DNA of 40,178 bases from the NCBI GenBank assembly GCA_001465015.1, contig LNEO01000213.1, positions 1-40,178 of the forward strand, written 5' to 3'. Under the pieces are notes generated by a model. That model did not search any database. It was not told the origin of the DNA and worked only from the letters and a program-made list of their open reading frames with translations. The stretch comes from Deltaproteobacteria bacterium Ga0077539 (GTDB lineage Bacteria > Myxococcota_A > Polyangia > Polyangiales > Ga0077539). This document shows positions 37,713 to 40,178 of this stretch, piece by piece; positions within the stretch are counted from its first letter, which is position 1, and each line of letters starts with the position of its first letter. A program made the position numbers and the translations under genes.

Positions 37713-39941
37713 TCAACCGAAGCGCTCTTTCAACATCGCGCCGGCCATGTCTCGCGCGCAGCTGTCGCAGTAGCCGAAGCGCGAGACGAGGTTGTCGCGG
37801 GTCTTCTCGGCGCGCGCGCGGGGTTCGGCGTCGAGCCCCGAAGGGTCCGTGAGCACGATGAGCAGGTCCTTGGCCATCGACGCGACGCGCGCCTTGCGCT
37901 CGACGAAGAAGCTCTCTTTCAGCTTCGTGAGGTGCCTCGGAAACAACCCCACGTAGTCCACGGGCTGCCCCGGGTGATCGATGGCCCAGCCGGCCACCAT
38001 CGAGATGAGATCGCCGCGGAATTCCGCGCCGGTTCCCGTGGCGCCGAGCACGCGTTCGATCTCGCGCATCATCACTTCGTCCGGGTTTTCGTCGCGGCGG
38101 GTGACTTGATTCTGGACCTTCTCGCCCTTCACGAAGGCGCGGACGTGAGAGACGTAGCGCTCGAAGGTCTCGAAGTAGCGCGCTTCGTCGACGAGCCCGG
38201 TGGCGTCCCTCAGCGACGACTCCATGTGGTCGAGCAGTCGTTCGCGCAGGACCCGAAGAAAGTACCGCGGATCGTGGTAGCCGCCGGCGAGGGGGTCTTG
38301 CCTGAGCCAGTCGAACTCGTTGCGTCGCGAGACGAGCGCGGCGCACTCGTCGAGAACGGCGAAGGGCGAGAGGCACGAAAACGCGCTGCTCTGCGCGGCC
38401 TCGAGCAAGAGGGCGCGGATCTCGCGAGGAGACGCTCCTGAGCGGCCCTCGTAGTTGGGAAACACCTCGGTCTCGCGAAAGAGCGCCTCGATGTTGCCTC
38501 GCAGCACCTTGGCCTGCTCGCGATCGATGCGCGCGGGGATCGTTCCTGTGGCGTAGAGGTCTGCTTTTTCGAGGGGAGAGAGGTCGGCGGCGAGCGCGGC
38601 GACGTCCTTGGCGTAGCGGTCGGCCGAGGGCTTGCGCATGCGGCTCAGCACGGCGAAGAGCGCGGCCATCTCGGTCACGTGCGGCGCGACGTGCCGGTGC
38701 ACCGAGGGGACGACCTGGCGATCGTAGATGGACTTCTCCGAGCTCCAATCGAGCAGGTACGGAGCGCGCAGGAGCTCGAGCCTCCCGCGAAAGGACGCGA
38801 ACTCTGGGTGCTCGCGAAACGCGTCGAGGTGCAGCTCGTTGGCGCTGCCGATCATCACGAGGTTGGGCGAGAGGTTGGAGGTGTTGAGGGCGACCTCGCC
38901 GGTCTCGATCATGAGCAAGAGGTACTTCCACGCGTCGAGCGGGCGCTTGAGCAGATCGCTGTACTCGATGAGCCCGCCCGCTGCGTCGACGAGCTCTCCA
39001 AACGGCTCGAAGAGCGCGACGTTTTGCAGCGACGCGGGCAGCGAAGAGAGCGAGCGCGACGCGGTGACCTGGCGCTCGTGCGCGTCGACGGCCATCTGCG
39101 GCCCGAGCGTCACCGCGCCCACGCGGTACTTTCGCGAGACGAACCAGCGCTCGACCTGGACGTGGGCGAGCACCTTCGAGAGGTCTCCGCGGTAGGCGCT
39201 GAGCAGCGCTTCGAACACTTGCTGACTCTTGTGGCTGAGGCCGCCCTTCCAGAGCGCGTCGGGCACGCGCTGGTCGGGCCCGAAGGCCTCGCGAAGGATC
39301 GACCTGCGGGCTTCGAGCGGAAGCAACAACAACGGATGATCGCGGAGCTCGCAGTGGATCTTGGCGTCGATCGCGGAGTCGTCGAGGTACGCGAAGCTCT
39401 CACCGGGCTTGGGGCCGTCGTCCTTGGTGACCGCGCCGAAGCCGATCTTCGATTCGCCGCCGCCCTTTCCCTTGGGAAAAACCCAGGAGAATCGATAGAG
39501 AGCGCCCTCGGTCGTGCGCGAGTAGTCCTCCATCGCGCGCATGAGCGTCGCGCAGAAGGTGCTCTTGGCGCTGCCGTTGGGGCCGTGGAGCAACACGAGG
39601 CGATCGACCCTGCCCTGCTCGGCGAAGTTGCTGAGCACGCGATAGACCTCGCCCTGCAGCTCTTCGTGGGCGACGAGCGACTCGCGGCGTCCGCTCGCGT
39701 CCTCCCAGGGGAGGTCGAAGAGGTTCCATCGCGTGACCTTGCCCCAGGGGCGGTCGACGTCGCGCGTTCCGTAGTGGTCGAACATGGCGAGCATCCAGCG
39801 CGACGCGTCGCGCGCGTGTCTCTTGGGCTCGGCCGCGAAGAGCTGGAGGTAGTCGTCGAACGAGAGGGCCTTGTGCGCAGCAGAGAGTCGCGCGCGCTCG
39901 GACTCGAGCGTCGCCCGCAAGCGGGCACCGAGGTCGGTCAT
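37713..39941 (-). CDS. prkA: PrkA-type serine protein kinase
   Basis: A 742-residue protein of the PrkA/YeaG family, whose members combine an AAA-like ATPase with a C-terminal kinase-like part and act in stress and developmental responses. Seen: MTDLGARLRATLESERARLS, the RWNLFDLPWED segment, Walker A HGPNGSAKST (119-128), the conserved block SNLSPNLVMIGSANELHL, and a C-terminal GYCDSCA that matches Bacillus PrkA. It is longer than the usual ~640 residues. The ATG at 39941 aligns with family starts; an in-frame extension to 40016 exists but has no support. The usual partners (YeaH/YhbH and SpoVR) are not downstream, where a convergent gene lies, so they are elsewhere or outside the window. The 237 bases upstream to the window end hold no gene I can support. 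Confidence 0.93.
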   Translation of the reverse strand: MTDLGARLRATLESERARLSAAHKALSFDDYLQLFAAEPKRHARDASRWMLAMFDHYGTRDVDRPWGKVTRWNLFDLPWEDASGRRESLVAHEELQGEVYRVLSNFAEQGRVDRLVLLHGPNGSAKSTFCATLMRAMEDYSRTTEGALYRFSWVFPKGKGGGESKIGFGAVTKDDGPKPGESFAYLDDSAIDAKIHCELRDHPLLLLPLEARRSILREAFGPDQRVPDALWKGGLSHKSQQVFEALLSAYRGDLSKVLAHVQVERWFVSRKYRVGAVTLGPQMAVDAHERQVTASRSLSSLPASLQNVALFEPFGELVDAAGGLIEYSDLLKRPLDAWKYLLLMIETGEVALNTSNLSPNLVMIGSANELHLDAFREHPEFASFRGRLELLRAPYLLDWSSEKSIYDRQVVPSVHRHVAPHVTEMAALFAVLSRMRKPSADRYAKDVAALAADLSPLEKADLYATGTIPARIDREQAKVLRGNIEALFRETEVFPNYEGRSGASPREIRALLLEAAQSSAFSCLSPFAVLDECAALVSRRNEFDWLRQDPLAGGYHDPRYFLRVLRERLLDHMESSLRDATGLVDEARYFETFERYVSHVRAFVKGEKVQNQVTRRDENPDEVMMREIERVLGATGTGAEFRGDLISMVAGWAIDHPGQPVDYVGLFPRHLTKLKESFFVERKARVASMAKDLLIVLTDPSGLDAEPRARAEKTRDNLVSRFGYCDSCARDMAGAMLKERFG

Positions 39942-40178
39942 GGTGTGCGAGAGAGCGTAGCGCAGCGCGAGCGCGGGCGCGGCAGAGAGTGCGGGCGGGG
40001 CGATTGGGCGCGGCACAAGCGAGGCGAACGACGGTGTGTACAGAGCCGCGCGGCGGCGCCGAGCGAGCGAAACGACGGTGAGCGCAGTGCTGAAGCCCCC
40101 ACCCGCGCTGCCGCGCGCCCCGCCCCCGCCTGGAACGGCAGGGGCGGCGGCTTCGCATTGGGAAAATGCTAGCGAAAG

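Noticed and set aside
38679..40172. A 497-codon plus-strand frame over prkA
   Set aside because: Antisense shadow of the PrkA gene, Arg/Glu/Val-rich with no recognisable domain.

Overview
The window looks like chromosomal DNA of a myxobacterium (Myxococcota, probably Polyangiales-like). It is very GC-rich with strong G/C third-position bias. It encodes a Hanks-type Ser/Thr kinase, a PrkA kinase, several large exported proteins with Asp-Ser/Thr-Gly repeats, and one protein ending in a MYXO-CTERM sorting tail. I see no tRNA, rRNA, CRISPR array or intact transposase gene.

Layout. 1-4111 (minus): a membrane-anchored Ser/Thr kinase cut by the window edge, a TOPRIM-like protein plus AAA ATPase pair (candidate defence module), and a small unknown protein. 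4200-7640 (minus): SecA. 7795-11844 (plus): a PLP-dependent cysteine synthase/CBS-type enzyme, a THUMP-type RNA methyltransferase translationally coupled to a canonical sirtuin, and a small membrane protein. 11895-14048 (minus): an OmpA-like outer-membrane protein with calcium-binding type repeats. 14147-15595 (plus): an exported beta-propeller-like protein. 15618-15790: a cluster of REP-like inverted repeats. 15835-16386 (minus): a YkvA/DUF1232 protein. 16552-20085 (plus): a ClpB/ClpA-like AAA+ unfoldase whose last ~300 residues look like peptide release factor 2 without its catalytic GGQ domain. 20086-20713: a gene-free stretch with a MITE-like inverted repeat. 20714-21974 (plus): a lipoprotein and a ferritin-like protein. 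21985-24983 (minus): a two-gene operon of a degenerate SIR2-like/AAA ATPase fusion and a PtuB-like HNH nuclease (Septu-like candidate defence system). 25184-37697: a lysine/alanine-tailed unknown protein, then a long run of exported and outer-membrane proteins, including a frameshifted M19-type dipeptidase-like gene, an N-acetylmuramoyl-L-alanine amidase-like protein, and Cys-rich or DSG/DTG-repeat surface proteins. 37713-39941 (minus): PrkA.

The three observations most worth following are (i) the unfoldase fused to a GGQ-less RF2-like module, which suggests an AAA+ machine that docks on ribosomes; (ii) the SIR2-like/ATPase + HNH operon, in which the SIR2 NAD-site residues appear to be replaced; and (iii) the ATPase + TOPRIM pair, organised like PARIS/OLD systems. 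Several families of palindromic repeats lie between genes. One paired palindrome occurs twice, about 9.8 kb apart and in opposite orientation, and one of its copies lies just upstream of the SIR2-like operon.
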